Source of the DNA: a virus
DNA: 38,480 bases
IMG/VR virus record: IMGVR_UViG_3300050190_000047
Location: 1 to 38,480 of that record
Reading direction: 5' to 3' (one strand)
Part shown: piece after piece, positions 13,653 through 21,621 of the stretch
Layout: each line of letters starts with the position of its first letter
Position numbering within the stretch: position 1 is the first letter of the stretch
The notes under the pieces: model-generated
Told to the model about the DNA's origin: nothing
The model's database searches: none
Seen by the model: only the letters and a program-made list of their open reading frames with translations
Translations under genes and position numbers: made by a program

Positions 13653-14989
13653 TTTATAATCTCGAAGCCGAGCAGTCTGTTTTAGGGTCAATCCTCATGG
13701 ACGCGACCGGAGCATTGCCAAAAGTCATTGACGTTATTACCGCCGAGGATTTTTACATAGTGCCGCACAGGAAAATTTATACCGCAATGCTTGAAATGTA
13801 TGCCTCGTCAAGTGCTATTGATTTTGTGACACTTTCCGGCAAACTCGGCAGTATCGACGGTGAAACGGCCGACAAATATCTTTTAACAATTTCTCAAATG
13901 GTTCCCTCAATCGCAAATGCCGGAGCTTATGCGGATATAGTAGCAAAATCGGCCAAGGTGAGAAAAGTACAAAGAATTTTCTCTGAGGCGGAATATGAGC
14001 CATTAACCATTGAAAATGTGGATGAAGTCGCTGAAAAAGTTATGAGTGGCTTGCATGATGAAACTACAAAACGCAGGACAGGTCTACAGTCCGTGAAATC
14101 TATGGCCACAGACTGGTACACCAATTTATTCAAAACCCGCGCGCAGAATCGCATAGATACCGGTTACGGTGACCTTGACGCAATCTTAAAAGGTATGTGG
14201 GACGGAAATCTTATTCTTTTGGCTGCGCGCCCCGGGATTGGAAAATCTGCTTTTGCGAGTGAAATAGCTAAGAATGCCGCGAAGAAAGGCAAAACAGTAG
14301 ACTTTTATTCCCTTGAAATGGAAGAGGACGAACTTTTAGAACGCATGGTATCGGCCGAGAGCAGTGTTGACATGGACATCTTGATTGAGGGGGATTTAAA
14401 AAATCAACAGGATATAGCCGCAGTCGCGCAGGGCATAGACAGCATTTATAAACTGCCCTTGAATATATCGGACGATGCAAGTATCACGCCGTCACGAATT
14501 AGAGCGCAGTCACGCATGACGAAAAATCTCGGCTTGATAGTGGTTGACTATCTGCAGCTTATTCAAAGTGCAAAAAAAACCGAAAATCGCAATCAGGAAG
14601 TCGGAGCCATAAGCAGAGAGTTAAAACTCATAGCCAACGATTTAAAGGTTCCGATCCTTGCCCTGTCCCAACTCAACCGTGACATTGAAAAGCGCGGCAA
14701 CAAGCAGCCGACAATAGCAGACCTGCGGGACAGTGGGGAGCTGGAGCAGAACGCAAATAAGGTGATGCTCATGTGGGAGATAAGCCCTGGCATTATCGCC
14801 GTGGATGTCGCCAAGAACCGGCGCGGGAGATTAGGGCAAGCGCAACTCATTTTTGATGGCTCACATATGAGATATAGCCAACTTGTCAAAAGCGATTACG
14901 TCAAACCAAAAAGGAGCGGCAAAATAAATTATGAAAACGAATTTGAGGACAAACCCGACAAAAAAGGAGCGTGGGAACACGATAGTTGA
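13649..14989 (+). CDS. dnaB: Replicative DNA helicase, DnaB family
   Basis: Hexameric 5'-3' helicase that unwinds DNA at the phage fork. The 446-residue protein has a DnaB N-terminal domain at about 1-100 (NLEAEQSVLGSILMDATG) and a RecA-like C-terminal ATPase with Walker A ARPGIGKSAF at 193-202 and Walker B LGLIVVDYLQLI near 295-306, followed by 'ALSQLNRDIEKRG' and the DnaB-typical 'RDSGELEQNANKVMLMW'. Start ATG 13649 overlaps the initiator stop (ATGA), a coupled initiator-helicase pair. Length is normal for the family. Confidence 0.95.
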   Translation: MIYNLEAEQSVLGSILMDATGALPKVIDVITAEDFYIVPHRKIYTAMLEMYASSSAIDFVTLSGKLGSIDGETADKYLLTISQMVPSIANAGAYADIVAKSAKVRKVQRIFSEAEYEPLTIENVDEVAEKVMSGLHDETTKRRTGLQSVKSMATDWYTNLFKTRAQNRIDTGYGDLDAILKGMWDGNLILLAARPGIGKSAFASEIAKNAAKKGKTVDFYSLEMEEDELLERMVSAESSVDMDILIEGDLKNQQDIAAVAQGIDSIYKLPLNISDDASITPSRIRAQSRMTKNLGLIVVDYLQLIQSAKKTENRNQEVGAISRELKLIANDLKVPILALSQLNRDIEKRGNKQPTIADLRDSGELEQNANKVMLMWEISPGIIAVDVAKNRRGRLGQAQLIFDGSHMRYSQLVKSDYVKPKRSGKINYENEFEDKPDKKGAWEHDS

Positions 14990-15146
14990 AAACTCTGCCT
15001 ACATCCTCGAAGATGCCCGACTGCATGGCAAGCAAGGCGACTACAAAAACTACACTCAATATCGGTTTAGGATTTGCCTTTTAAACCTGCCAGCCAAAGA
15101 ATACGAGCAAAACATTAAAAAACTTTGTGAGGTATTGGAACTATGA
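14931..15146 (+). CDS. Small phage protein after the helicase
   Basis: About 71 residues from ATG 14931, overlapping the helicase end by 59 bases. The part from ENSAYILEDARLHGKQGDY onward is the likely conserved core; the first 20 residues lie over the helicase gene and may not be translated. An AAAAAGGAG at 14959-14967 would fit a start near 14979-14982, but only ACG and ATA codons are found there, so the start is uncertain. The stop is coupled by ATGA to a 13-codon leader. Confidence 0.55.
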   Translation: MKTNLRTNPTKKERGNTIVENSAYILEDARLHGKQGDYKNYTQYRFRICLLNLPAKEYEQNIKKLCEVLEL

Positions 15147-15184
15147 GGATTGCGGCAGAAAAGGCGAGAGGTGAGGGGAACTGA
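15143..15184 (+). CDS. 13-codon coupling leader before the cytosine methyltransferase
   Basis: MRIAAEKARGEGN. Its ATG overlaps the previous stop (ATGA at 15143-15146) and its TGA overlaps the CTG start of the methyltransferase (CTGA at 15181-15184). The double overlap suggests ribosomes pass from one frame to the next, with the peptide acting as a translational relay. Confidence 0.45.
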   Translation: MRIAAEKARGEGN

Positions 15185-16356
15185 AATTCATTGACATGTT
15201 CTGCGGCATGGGGACAATTCGCATGGGGTTTGAACAAGCCGGTCATACATGTGTTTACTCCATTGAGTGGGACAAGCACAAAAGAAAAATATATGAGGTG
15301 ATATTTGGGAATGAACCAGAGGCAAGCGATATTAGAGCAATTAGAGGGTCAGACTTACCTATTTCCGATTGCTGGACTTTCGGCGCACCTTGCCAGGATT
15401 TCAGCATCGCTGGACAGCGTTCAGGGCTTGACGGTGATAGAAGTTCCCTTGTCAGGGAAGTTTTTAGACTTGTCAGGGAGGTTGAAGAAAAATATCGACC
15501 CGAATGGCTGCTCTATGAAAATGTTAAGGGAATGCTGTCAAGCAATAAAGGACTTGACTACCTCAAAATACTCTATGAAATGGCCTCACTCGGGTACGAT
15601 ATTGAGTATGAACTTCTCAACAGCAAAGACTTTGGAGTGCCGCAAAATAGGGAAAGGGTCTACACTCTCGGGCATTCTCGAAGATACGGTGAGCGAAAAA
15701 TATTTCCTATCTCCAGACAAAGCAATGAATATTCTACAATCGGCAAGTCAGCAGAAACCGCAGTTGCTCGAACTTTAATGGCTGGAGGACATAGTGGGGG
15801 AAATCATAGCGGGATGACAATATTAAGACAGCCTATTGCAATGTCACAAAACGATTGTATGCCCATTGACACAGCACGAACGCTCTGCGCGGCAGGGCCG
15901 TCTAAAGGCAGAGGGAAAAATCAGTATGTAAATGGTGTTTGCGAAATGGTTGAGCCACAAGTTAAACAAATAGGCAACGTAATGCCTACTGCAACCCGTG
16001 ACAATCCGAATCAAGGCAGAGTTTACGACCCTGACGGATTGGCACCGTGCCTTAACAAGATGGAGGGCGGAGGCAGAGAGCCGCTGATACTGCAAACCGC
16101 TCACGGATATAACAAAGGCGGAATAAAAGACATAGCGCCATCGCTTACAAAAAGTAGCTGGCAAGATAATAATCACTTATTGCGAAATTCTCGCATCCGC
16201 CGCCTAACCCCAAAAGAGTGCGGAAGATTGCAGGGAGTTTCAGACTACATAACAGATAAATTAATTGAGGCAGGTATATCAGATACACAATTATATCGCG
16301 CATTTGGTGATGCATGCACGGTCAATGTTATCTATGAGGTTGCAAAGCGTATGTGA
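15181..16356 (+). CDS. C5-cytosine DNA methyltransferase, apparent CTG start
   Basis: Methylates C5 of cytosine using SAM. Read from CTG 15181, 391 residues begin (M)KFIDMFCGMGTIRMGFEQAG, the full SAM-binding motif I. The ATG at 15196 would remove its start. Motif IV GAPCQDFS holds the catalytic Cys at about 71, motif VI ENVKG is at 113-117, motif VIII QNRERVY at about 155-161, and motifs IX-X are RRLTPKECGRLQG and YRAFGDACTVNVI. The target-recognition region (about 185-325) contains several similar short segments (ARTLMAGGHSGG, ARTLCAAGPSKG, APCLNKMEGGG). No partner nuclease is present: a solitary phage enzyme, probably for protection from host restriction. Confidence 0.9.
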   Translation: MKFIDMFCGMGTIRMGFEQAGHTCVYSIEWDKHKRKIYEVIFGNEPEASDIRAIRGSDLPISDCWTFGAPCQDFSIAGQRSGLDGDRSSLVREVFRLVREVEEKYRPEWLLYENVKGMLSSNKGLDYLKILYEMASLGYDIEYELLNSKDFGVPQNRERVYTLGHSRRYGERKIFPISRQSNEYSTIGKSAETAVARTLMAGGHSGGNHSGMTILRQPIAMSQNDCMPIDTARTLCAAGPSKGRGKNQYVNGVCEMVEPQVKQIGNVMPTATRDNPNQGRVYDPDGLAPCLNKMEGGGREPLILQTAHGYNKGGIKDIAPSLTKSSWQDNNHLLRNSRIRRLTPKECGRLQGVSDYITDKLIEAGISDTQLYRAFGDACTVNVIYEVAKRM

Positions 16357-16461
16357 CCCCTCCACAAGCCCCACCACCATCCCAGCAAGATAAAAGCATG
16401 GAACTACACGTTTGGAAAAGGACAAGGCTGTAGCGCCCCACAGAGGGCAGAGAGGAAAGAT

Positions 16462-16683
16462 ATGAAAAAGGTCTTAAACATCAGAAGGATATCAAGGGGC
16501 AGAGCATTAAGAATAGCATGGGAGTTTGTAAAACTGGCGTTTTACCCAATGATGGGCATAGTCAGGCTTGAAACCAACGACAATTTCGACGAGGCAATCT
16601 TTACATGTAGCGATGAATTTATTAAGCACATAGAAAAAATCAAATTGGAGGCTGAGCAGGATGGAAACAATAACAGCTTTTAA
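16462..16683 (+). CDS. Small basic phage protein of unknown function
   Basis: 73 residues, ATG 16462 with SD AGAGGAAAG. Basic N-terminus (MKKVLNIRRISRGRALR), a hydrophobic middle (WEFVKLAFYPMMGIV) too short and mixed for a certain membrane helix, and an acidic C-terminus. Overlaps the next gene by 23 bases. Function unknown. Confidence 0.65.
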   Translation: MKKVLNIRRISRGRALRIAWEFVKLAFYPMMGIVRLETNDNFDEAIFTCSDEFIKHIEKIKLEAEQDGNNNSF

Positions 16684-16957
16684 ATGCGATTACTGCGGCA
16701 AAATCCGAAGAACATTAAAAGGCATTATAAATCATGAAACTCAATGCTATAAAAATCCGAATTCATTGAATTGCTATTTATGCGCAAGTGCCGACATTGA
16801 TGACGGACCATATTGCAAATGCACCGAAAAAGACATAACTGAAAACATAGCATCTAAATGTGCTGAATACATTAACTGCCATAAAACCATTTTTGAGAGG
16901 TTACGAAACGAGGTAGATGCAAAGTATGAAATAGATTTGGGGGGACTTTTGGAATGA
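16661..16957 (+). CDS. Zinc-finger-like protein
   Basis: 98 residues. CDYCGKIRRTLKGIINHETQC at about 9-29 is a C2HC finger, and CYLCASADIDDGPYCKC near 38-54 has four more Cys, so two metal sites are likely. ATG 16661 has GGAGG nearby within the preceding gene, and its stop is ATGA-coupled to the next. Nucleic-acid binding is likely; exact function unknown. Confidence 0.7.
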   Translation: METITAFKCDYCGKIRRTLKGIINHETQCYKNPNSLNCYLCASADIDDGPYCKCTEKDITENIASKCAEYINCHKTIFERLRNEVDAKYEIDLGGLLE

Positions 16958-17091
16958 CTAATTTTGAGGTAATAACTGAAAGCCCTGATATATTAGCGCG
17001 AGAAGTCAATCTCATGCATCATTGCGACCCGGTATGGCAAAAGGATTTTTTAGATTGGCTCAAAAGTGAAAGGAAGAATGAGGATGAATGA
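16954..17091 (+). CDS. 45-residue early protein
   Basis: ATG 16954 forms ATGA with the stop before it. The product MTNFEVITESPDILAREV ... WQKDFLDWLKSE resembles the small 'TNFEVLTESP' proteins that precede Lar-type genes in Firmicute prophages, but lacks the usual Cys-rich tail. Overlaps the following Lar gene by 14 bases. Function unknown. Confidence 0.65.
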   Translation: MTNFEVITESPDILAREVNLMHHCDPVWQKDFLDWLKSERKNEDE

Positions 17092-17263
17092 GGAACTTAA
17101 AAGGTGTCCCTTTTGCGGAGGAAAGGCTGAACTGAACCATTATCCAGACGATGGTTATCTGCCATTATGCACGTCATGTGATGGCATGATAGAAAAATGG
17201 TTTGAAACAAAAGCCGAGGCCATTGCCGCATGGAACCGCAGAACGAAGGAGGGCACAAATTGA
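17078..17263 (+). CDS. Lar-family restriction-alleviation-like protein
   Basis: 61 residues. ELKRCPFCGGKAEL and a second CTSCDGM knuckle, followed by FETKAEAIAAWNRR, is the full Lar-like pattern (PF14354): a zinc ribbon plus the 'A+AWN+R' ending. The founding Rac prophage Lar modulates type I restriction; whether this homologue does so is inferred. ATG 17078 has better spacing from AAAGGA than ATG 17084. Its TGA overlaps the TTG start of the next gene. Confidence 0.88.
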   Translation: MRMNEELKRCPFCGGKAELNHYPDDGYLPLCTSCDGMIEKWFETKAEAIAAWNRRTKEGTN

Positions 17264-17583
17264 CCTATAGCAAATATCACGCAAAAAAGACCGAGATTGA
17301 CGGGATTGTGTTCGACAGCAAAGCAGAATCAGCACGGTATCAGGAATTGAAACTGCTGGAACGAGCGCACCAAATCAAGAATTTACAGTTACAAATACCG
17401 TTTGAATTGGTACCGAAGCAGTCAGGCGAACGGGCGGTTAAATACATAGCAGATTTTGTATATTCTGAGAGTGGCGAAACCGTCGTTGAAGACTGCAAGG
17501 GCATGAAAACTAAAGAATATATCATCAAGCGGAAGTTGTTCAAACAAAAATACCCTGAGTATATATTTAGGGAATCGAAATAG
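17260..17583 (+). CDS. DUF1064 predicted endonuclease
   Basis: 107 residues from TTG 17260, which overlaps the Lar stop (TTGA) and has the SD GAAGGAGGG. SKYHAKKTEIDGIVFDSKAE, then YQELKLLERAHQIKNLQLQ, YIADFVY and VVEDCKGMKTKEYIIKRKLF define DUF1064 (PF06356). The E...D...E-x-K-like residues (Glu in the first helix, Asp of ADF, ExDxKG) are those of a PD-(D/E)XK nuclease fold. A junction-resolving or nicking role in replication is an inference. Confidence 0.85.
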   Translation: MTYSKYHAKKTEIDGIVFDSKAESARYQELKLLERAHQIKNLQLQIPFELVPKQSGERAVKYIADFVYSESGETVVEDCKGMKTKEYIIKRKLFKQKYPEYIFRESK

Positions 17584-17598
17584 GGGGGAAAAAGCAGA

Positions 17599-18117
17599 AT
17601 GACGGAAAGACTTGACGAAATCCGCGAGAAGTCGGAAAAAAGTGAACCATTTTCATTTGAACATTGCGATGATTGGGCGGACATTGCTTACTTGTTGGAG
17701 CAACTCACCGCCATGCAGGAGGAAAACGCCGAGTTAAAAAAAGACAATCAAAGGGTAAAGGACGTGTATGGGGATGAAGTTAAATCTCATAGCCAATATA
17801 CAGCTGAACTTACCACAAGACTTTCCACAGCAATAATTGAGTGCGCCGAGTCGAAAGAAGATGCAGAGCGAGATTATGACACCTATACTAACATGGTAAT
17901 CAAATTGGCAGAAGAAAAGCAGCACAACGCCACCCTCACAAAGGCGCTGGAGATGATGCTAAAACCACAAATAGAAAATTCTTGCCCGTCAAAAGATTTC
18001 AAAGTGGCGGTTGGATGCCCTCAAAATTACGACCTTGAAATGTGCAATAAATGCTGGATGGACTATACACTCAGCCAAACCCTCGCCATCAACAGCAAGG
18101 AGGGGGAACAGGGATGA
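17599..18117 (+). CDS. Coiled-coil protein with C-terminal Cys cluster
   Basis: 172 residues. Residues about 30-115 are a long coiled coil (LLEQLTAMQEENAELKKDNQ). The C-terminus has CPSKDF ... VGCPQNYDLEMCNKCW with four Cys at about 133, 143, 152 and 155, a likely zinc site. SD AGGGGGGAA. Such proteins are frequent in phage early regions and of unknown role. Confidence 0.65.
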   Translation: MTERLDEIREKSEKSEPFSFEHCDDWADIAYLLEQLTAMQEENAELKKDNQRVKDVYGDEVKSHSQYTAELTTRLSTAIIECAESKEDAERDYDTYTNMVIKLAEEKQHNATLTKALEMMLKPQIENSCPSKDFKVAVGCPQNYDLEMCNKCWMDYTLSQTLAINSKEGEQG

Positions 18118-18203
18118 GAGAAGTCAGATATTTTTGCTATGGTATTATTGCAATGGGAATTTTAACTATTTTAACTATATTAGCCAATCATTTTTTTAAG
18201 TAG
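18114..18203 (+). CDS. 29-residue membrane peptide
   Basis: ATG 18114 in an ATGA overlap. MREVRYFCYGIIAMGILTI... is a short basic N-terminus followed by one membrane helix ending ANHFFK. The translational coupling and the clear helix support expression. Function unknown. Confidence 0.55.
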   Translation: MREVRYFCYGIIAMGILTILTILANHFFK

Positions 18204-18213
18204 GAGGCCGACC

Positions 18214-18477
18214 ATGGATAAAATGCAACCAAGCGAGATTGCAAAAATATTGGGTGAGATGCTTGAAGCCATACGATTAACAGTCAAGGAAAAGAACGCT
18301 CTCCGCGCTGCCACTGAGATAGTCAGAAATCATGATGTTGTGCATGCGGAGTGGATTAAAGCGGGCAAAATATCGTGCAGATGCGGTGCATGTAATTACC
18401 TTCCTATCGAAAATGAAAATTATTGCCCGAACTGCGGCGCAAAAATGGGCGAACGAAAGGACGGTATTGAAAAGTGA
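18214..18477 (+). CDS. Small C-terminal zinc-ribbon protein
   Basis: 87 residues. A helical N-terminus (about 1-40), then AEWIKAGKISCRCGACNYLP and YCPNCGAKM, a four-Cys zinc ribbon very common in phage early genes. SD TAGGAGG. Overlaps the next gene by GTGA. Confidence 0.75.
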   Translation: MDKMQPSEIAKILGEMLEAIRLTVKEKNALRAATEIVRNHDVVHAEWIKAGKISCRCGACNYLPIENENYCPNCGAKMGERKDGIEK

Positions 18478-18647
18478 TTAATATATTTTGGCTTATTGCA
18501 GATATCCTTTGCGCTGCTAGTTATTTAGCATGGGCAATTATTCTCATGTTGCAAAATAAGCGGCTCAAAGAGCAAAACGCCACCTTGCAAAAGTTACTAA
18601 ATGAAATAGTGGGGATGGGTAAAAAGGACGGTGACCCCAATGTCTGA
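18474..18647 (+). CDS. 57-residue membrane protein with short coiled coil
   Basis: GTG 18474 overlaps the stop before it (GTGA). One N-terminal membrane helix (IFWLIADILCAASYLAWAII) and a cytoplasmic helix KRLKEQNATLQKLLNEI. This topology resembles small phage Rz- or XhlA-like membrane peptides, but its place in the early operon argues against lysis. Function unknown. Confidence 0.6.
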   Translation: MINIFWLIADILCAASYLAWAIILMLQNKRLKEQNATLQKLLNEIVGMGKKDGDPNV

Positions 18648-19026
18648 CATCCTATCCCGCCTACAATCAGCCTACCAGCGCAATCCTGCCGAGGTGCTTA
18701 ATTTATTGCCTGAGTTTTTTGACAGCGTGGGGAAAATGGTGTTTGAGTTGCCGTGCGAGGTGGGAGATACCATCTATGAGATAGACATGCCTGAGTATGG
18801 AGTAATTGAGTGCGAGGTTACACACGTGTCGGCATTTAGCGGATATTTATGCGGAGTAAAGCAAAATGGAAAGGCGCAAGGCATAGTTGTAAATGTAACG
18901 GTTATAAAAGGCCACGGCATAAGCTCAACATATTACTTTGAACTAAATGACTTTGGCAAAACCGTCTTTCTCACCGAGCAAGCCGCAAAAGATGCGCTGG
19001 AAAGGGGCAAAGGAAATGACAATTGA
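18640..19026 (+). CDS. Conserved early phage protein, SH3-like
   Basis: 128 residues from ATG 18640. N-terminal helices, then 'LPCEVGDTIYEI ... YGVIECEVTHVSAF' and a C-terminal 'FELNDFGKTVFLTEQAAKDALE'. This arrangement (a beta-barrel with the GKTVFLT ending) recurs in Clostridia and Bacilli phages. Overlaps both neighbours. Function unknown. Confidence 0.7.
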   Translation: MSDILSRLQSAYQRNPAEVLNLLPEFFDSVGKMVFELPCEVGDTIYEIDMPEYGVIECEVTHVSAFSGYLCGVKQNGKAQGIVVNVTVIKGHGISSTYYFELNDFGKTVFLTEQAAKDALERGKGNDN

Positions 19027-19297
19027 AAAGGCGATAGACACGCTTAATAAATATTACGATAGCGTGTTGCTGAAAATACACATTGATTTCTTGCAAAATC
19101 CTAAGAAATATCAAAACGATGGAGTGCCTAACAGCTTTATTCGTGAGGCGGAGAGTGTAAGACTTGCGCTGGATGATGCTATTCAGGCCATGATAGAAAA
19201 ATCAGAACGTGAGAAAAACGGATATGACACATGCACATTGCAAGGCCCTTGCGAATATCAAATTTGCGGTCGAAAATTGGAGGCACCGAATGAGTGA
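19016..19297 (+). CDS. Small helical early protein
   Basis: 93 residues from ATG 19016, chosen by the SD AAAGGAAA and because it starts the helical region MTIEKAIDTLNKYYDS. Contains CTLQGPCEYQICGRK near the end. Overlaps the gene before by 11 bases and the gene after by 8. Function unknown. Confidence 0.6.
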   Translation: MTIEKAIDTLNKYYDSVLLKIHIDFLQNPKKYQNDGVPNSFIREAESVRLALDDAIQAMIEKSEREKNGYDTCTLQGPCEYQICGRKLEAPNE

Positions 19298-19628
19298 AAT
19301 TACAGCGAAACAAGCTAAAGCAATCATAGAAAGCAACTGGCCTCCTGAAAGTTATACGATGCTGCGTGAAGCTTTAAACCTTGCCCTCACAGCCCTCGAC
19401 CAGCTGAGGTGGAGGGACGCGGAAAAAGAGCCGCCAAAGTATACCGGCGATTATAATGTGGTTTGCAATGTGGGAAGCATGCTCGGCGGATACACAACGG
19501 TACGCACATATAGATTTGAGCGAATTCCCGGGAGAGAACCAAAATGGTACATACCAAATCGACCCGATGAAGTTGTGACAATCACCCATTGGCTTCCTCT
19601 TCCCACGTCGCCGGAGGTGAGAGAATGA
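19290..19628 (+). CDS. DUF551-containing protein
   Basis: 112 residues from ATG 19290. A helical N-terminus, then 'RWRDAEKEPPKYTGDYNVVCNVG' and the ending VVTITHWLPLPTSPE, the hallmark of DUF551 (PF04448), a phage-associated domain of unknown function. SD TGGAGGC. ATGA-coupled to the metallophosphoesterase. Confidence 0.85.
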   Translation: MSEITAKQAKAIIESNWPPESYTMLREALNLALTALDQLRWRDAEKEPPKYTGDYNVVCNVGSMLGGYTTVRTYRFERIPGREPKWYIPNRPDEVVTITHWLPLPTSPEVRE

Positions 19629-20665
19629 CAGAAGATGTTAAAAACGGATTAATTGAGGCAGTAACCAGACACACTTCAACAATCAGAAAAGGATGCGTAC
19701 ACTGGGCAGGAGTAGCGCATGAAATGACTTTATGCGGTTTAAGTTTAACGCCTAATCAATGGAAATCACGGTATAGAAGCATGGTGGGTTTAGCTCATAA
19801 GGCAAGAGCAGAAAAACGGAGGGATGCTAAAACGGTGAGCGAAATTAGCACAAGTGAAAAACCTATAGAAAAGCCTGAAAAAATTGAAGTGGTGCAGAAT
19901 TTTGAACCGACAGAACATAGCGCAATTTGGAAAGGTAATCAGCGGATCCGCTTCGGGCTGATGGGCGACACCCACATAAATAGCAAATTCACACAGATTA
20001 CATATCTGCATCAGTTTTATGATGAGTGCAAGCGTCAGGGAATAACGCATGTCTACCACACAGGCGATATTGACGAGGGCGAGCAGATGCGGCCAGGGCA
20101 TCAATACGAGTGCTACACGCAGGGAGCGGACGACCACGTAAAAGAAATATGCCGAGTATACCCGCAGATCGACGGCATAAAAACGCACTTTATCATAGGC
20201 AACCACGACAGCTCAATAATTAAAAGATGCGGATACAACATCGGGCTGACAATAGCAGACCGCCGCCCAGACATGGAGTATTTAGGGCAGGACTGCGCAA
20301 TCGTCAAGCTTACGCCTAACTGTTTGTTGGAGCTGCGTCACCCCTGGGACGGAAGCGCCTATGCAATTTCATATAAGCCTCAAAAAATCATGGATGCAAT
20401 GGCCGGAGGCGAGAAAAGTAATATCTTAGCAATCGGGCATTATCACAAAGCCGAGTATATATTTTATCGCAATATCCATTGTTTTCAAACCGGTACTTTT
20501 TGTGCTCAAACTCCATTTATGCGCGGGAAAGGTTTGGCGGCTCACATGGGCGGCTGGATAATAGATATTGATGTTGACGAGCGCGGATTTATACAAAAAA
20601 TCATACCACAGTTTATACCGTTTTATGTGGCTATTGCGGATGATTACTTAAATTGGAGGGCGTAA
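19625..20665 (+). CDS. Calcineurin-like metallophosphoesterase with N-terminal DNA-binding-like region
   Basis: 346 residues. Residues 1-60 contain a Myb/SANT-like helical region (VHWAGVAHEMTL ... TPNQWKSRYRSM) and are followed by a charged linker. The catalytic domain has the five metallophosphoesterase blocks in order: GDTH at 114-117, GDIDEG at 147-152, GNHDSS at 192-197, an H near 239, and GHYHKAE at 271-277. These bind two metal ions and cleave phosphodiesters. Similar phage proteins are often annotated as DNA repair exonuclease-like, but the substrate is not known. Start ATG 19625 is ATGA-coupled and has SD GGAGGTGAG. Confidence 0.85.
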   Translation: MTEDVKNGLIEAVTRHTSTIRKGCVHWAGVAHEMTLCGLSLTPNQWKSRYRSMVGLAHKARAEKRRDAKTVSEISTSEKPIEKPEKIEVVQNFEPTEHSAIWKGNQRIRFGLMGDTHINSKFTQITYLHQFYDECKRQGITHVYHTGDIDEGEQMRPGHQYECYTQGADDHVKEICRVYPQIDGIKTHFIIGNHDSSIIKRCGYNIGLTIADRRPDMEYLGQDCAIVKLTPNCLLELRHPWDGSAYAISYKPQKIMDAMAGGEKSNILAIGHYHKAEYIFYRNIHCFQTGTFCAQTPFMRGKGLAAHMGGWIIDIDVDERGFIQKIIPQFIPFYVAIADDYLNWRA

Positions 20666-20988
20666 TGGAATTAAGTCGTGAATTAGTAAAAGACAAGTTA
20701 TATTTTATCAGTCACCCACTTTTTACATTTGGCGATCCTGACAAAAACAGGAAAGATGCAAGGCTGGTAGAGTTGCAATTGGACAACATGGGGATATATA
20801 CCATCAATCCACTATCGATAATCCCGCCGAACACGCCGGAACCAAAGGCAATGGAAAAGTGCGGCTATCTGTTAAGGGCCTGCGATGGGATAATCCTTTG
20901 TCAGGAATGGCGAGAATCAACGGGTTGCCGGCATGAAAAAATATTAGCTGAAAAGTGGGAACTTGAAATTATAGAAGTGGAGGGCTGA
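20665..20988 (+). CDS. DUF4406-type, nucleoside deoxyribosyltransferase-like protein
   Basis: 107 residues, TAATG-coupled to the gene before. KLYFISHPLFTFGDPDKN, then YTINPLSIIPPN, RACDGIILCQEWRESTGCRHEKILAEKWELEII follow the DUF4406 (PF14359) layout, related in fold to nucleoside 2-deoxyribosyltransferases: 'ACDGI..L..W..S.G...E...A'. The N-terminal 'SHPLFTFGDP' replaces the usual 'SGP', so the assignment is at superfamily level. A role in nucleotide metabolism is inferred. Confidence 0.72.
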   Translation: MELSRELVKDKLYFISHPLFTFGDPDKNRKDARLVELQLDNMGIYTINPLSIIPPNTPEPKAMEKCGYLLRACDGIILCQEWRESTGCRHEKILAEKWELEIIEVEG

Positions 20989-20991
20989 ACC

Positions 20992-21204
20992 ATGACAGAC
21001 ATTCAAGCCTATAAATGTGAACTCAAAACAGGTGCTAAAATCATTGACTCGGCTGTATTTAACAACGTTACATATCACATCAAGGACAATCTGATTGGCA
21101 TTGACGCAGGTAAAAACGGGCGGTTGGCAATACCTGAAAATCAGTTAAAAAAGCTGCTGGATGAATGGAGCGAAGTTTACCAAGTGCATTGTGAGGTGGA
21201 TTGA
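20992..21204 (+). CDS. Small early protein of unknown function
   Basis: 70 residues with mixed beta strands (FNNVTYHIKDNLIGIDAGK) and a C-terminal helix. ATG 20992 has GGAGGGC upstream. Its TGA (21202-21204) overlaps the next ATG at 21204 by one base. Function unknown. Confidence 0.6.
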   Translation: MTDIQAYKCELKTGAKIIDSAVFNNVTYHIKDNLIGIDAGKNGRLAIPENQLKKLLDEWSEVYQVHCEVD

Positions 21205-21620
21205 TGCCAAATAAACGTGACATAAAACTTGACGAATACAATATCTCAAAATGGGCCTACCGCGAGCTATCTAATTTCTGCCTCCAATATCCCGAGAAAA
21301 AGCAAAAGCTTTTAGATATGCGCAACCCTTTAAAAGCTCAGCAATACTCGGACATGCCACATGGCAGCGGCGTGAGTGACCCCACGGCAGCGGCGGCCAT
21401 AAGGGCGGCGGCATTAGCCAAAGATACAGAGATAATAGAGCAGACGGCGATAGAGGCGGATGTGGGGATATATCAGTACATAATCTTAGCGGTAACTCAG
21501 CAGGGTATCAACTATGAGATTTTAAGGGCTTGCAAAGACATCCCATGTGGCAGACGATATTTTTATTTACGCCGCAGATTATTTTTCTATCTGCTGGCGA
21601 AGAAAAGAGGGATGATTTAA
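21204..21620 (+). CDS. ArpU/late-regulator-like protein
   Basis: 138 residues from ATG 21204. LDEYNISKWAYRELSNFCLQYPEKKQKL, a central Ala-rich helix, and the ending IPCGRRYFYLRRRLFFYLLAKKRG fit the ArpU/RinA-type group of Firmicute phage regulators, which lie at the end of the early operon and activate late transcription. The gene is just before the small terminase region, the position expected for such an activator. The C-terminal Arg-rich helix may bind DNA. Confidence 0.7.
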   Translation: MPNKRDIKLDEYNISKWAYRELSNFCLQYPEKKQKLLDMRNPLKAQQYSDMPHGSGVSDPTAAAAIRAAALAKDTEIIEQTAIEADVGIYQYIILAVTQQGINYEILRACKDIPCGRRYFYLRRRLFFYLLAKKRGMI

Positions 21621-21621
21621 A

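Noticed and set aside
15305-15778. 157-codon frame inside the cytosine methyltransferase gene
   Set aside because: Shadow in another frame of a gene with all methyltransferase motifs; no SD or protein-like features.
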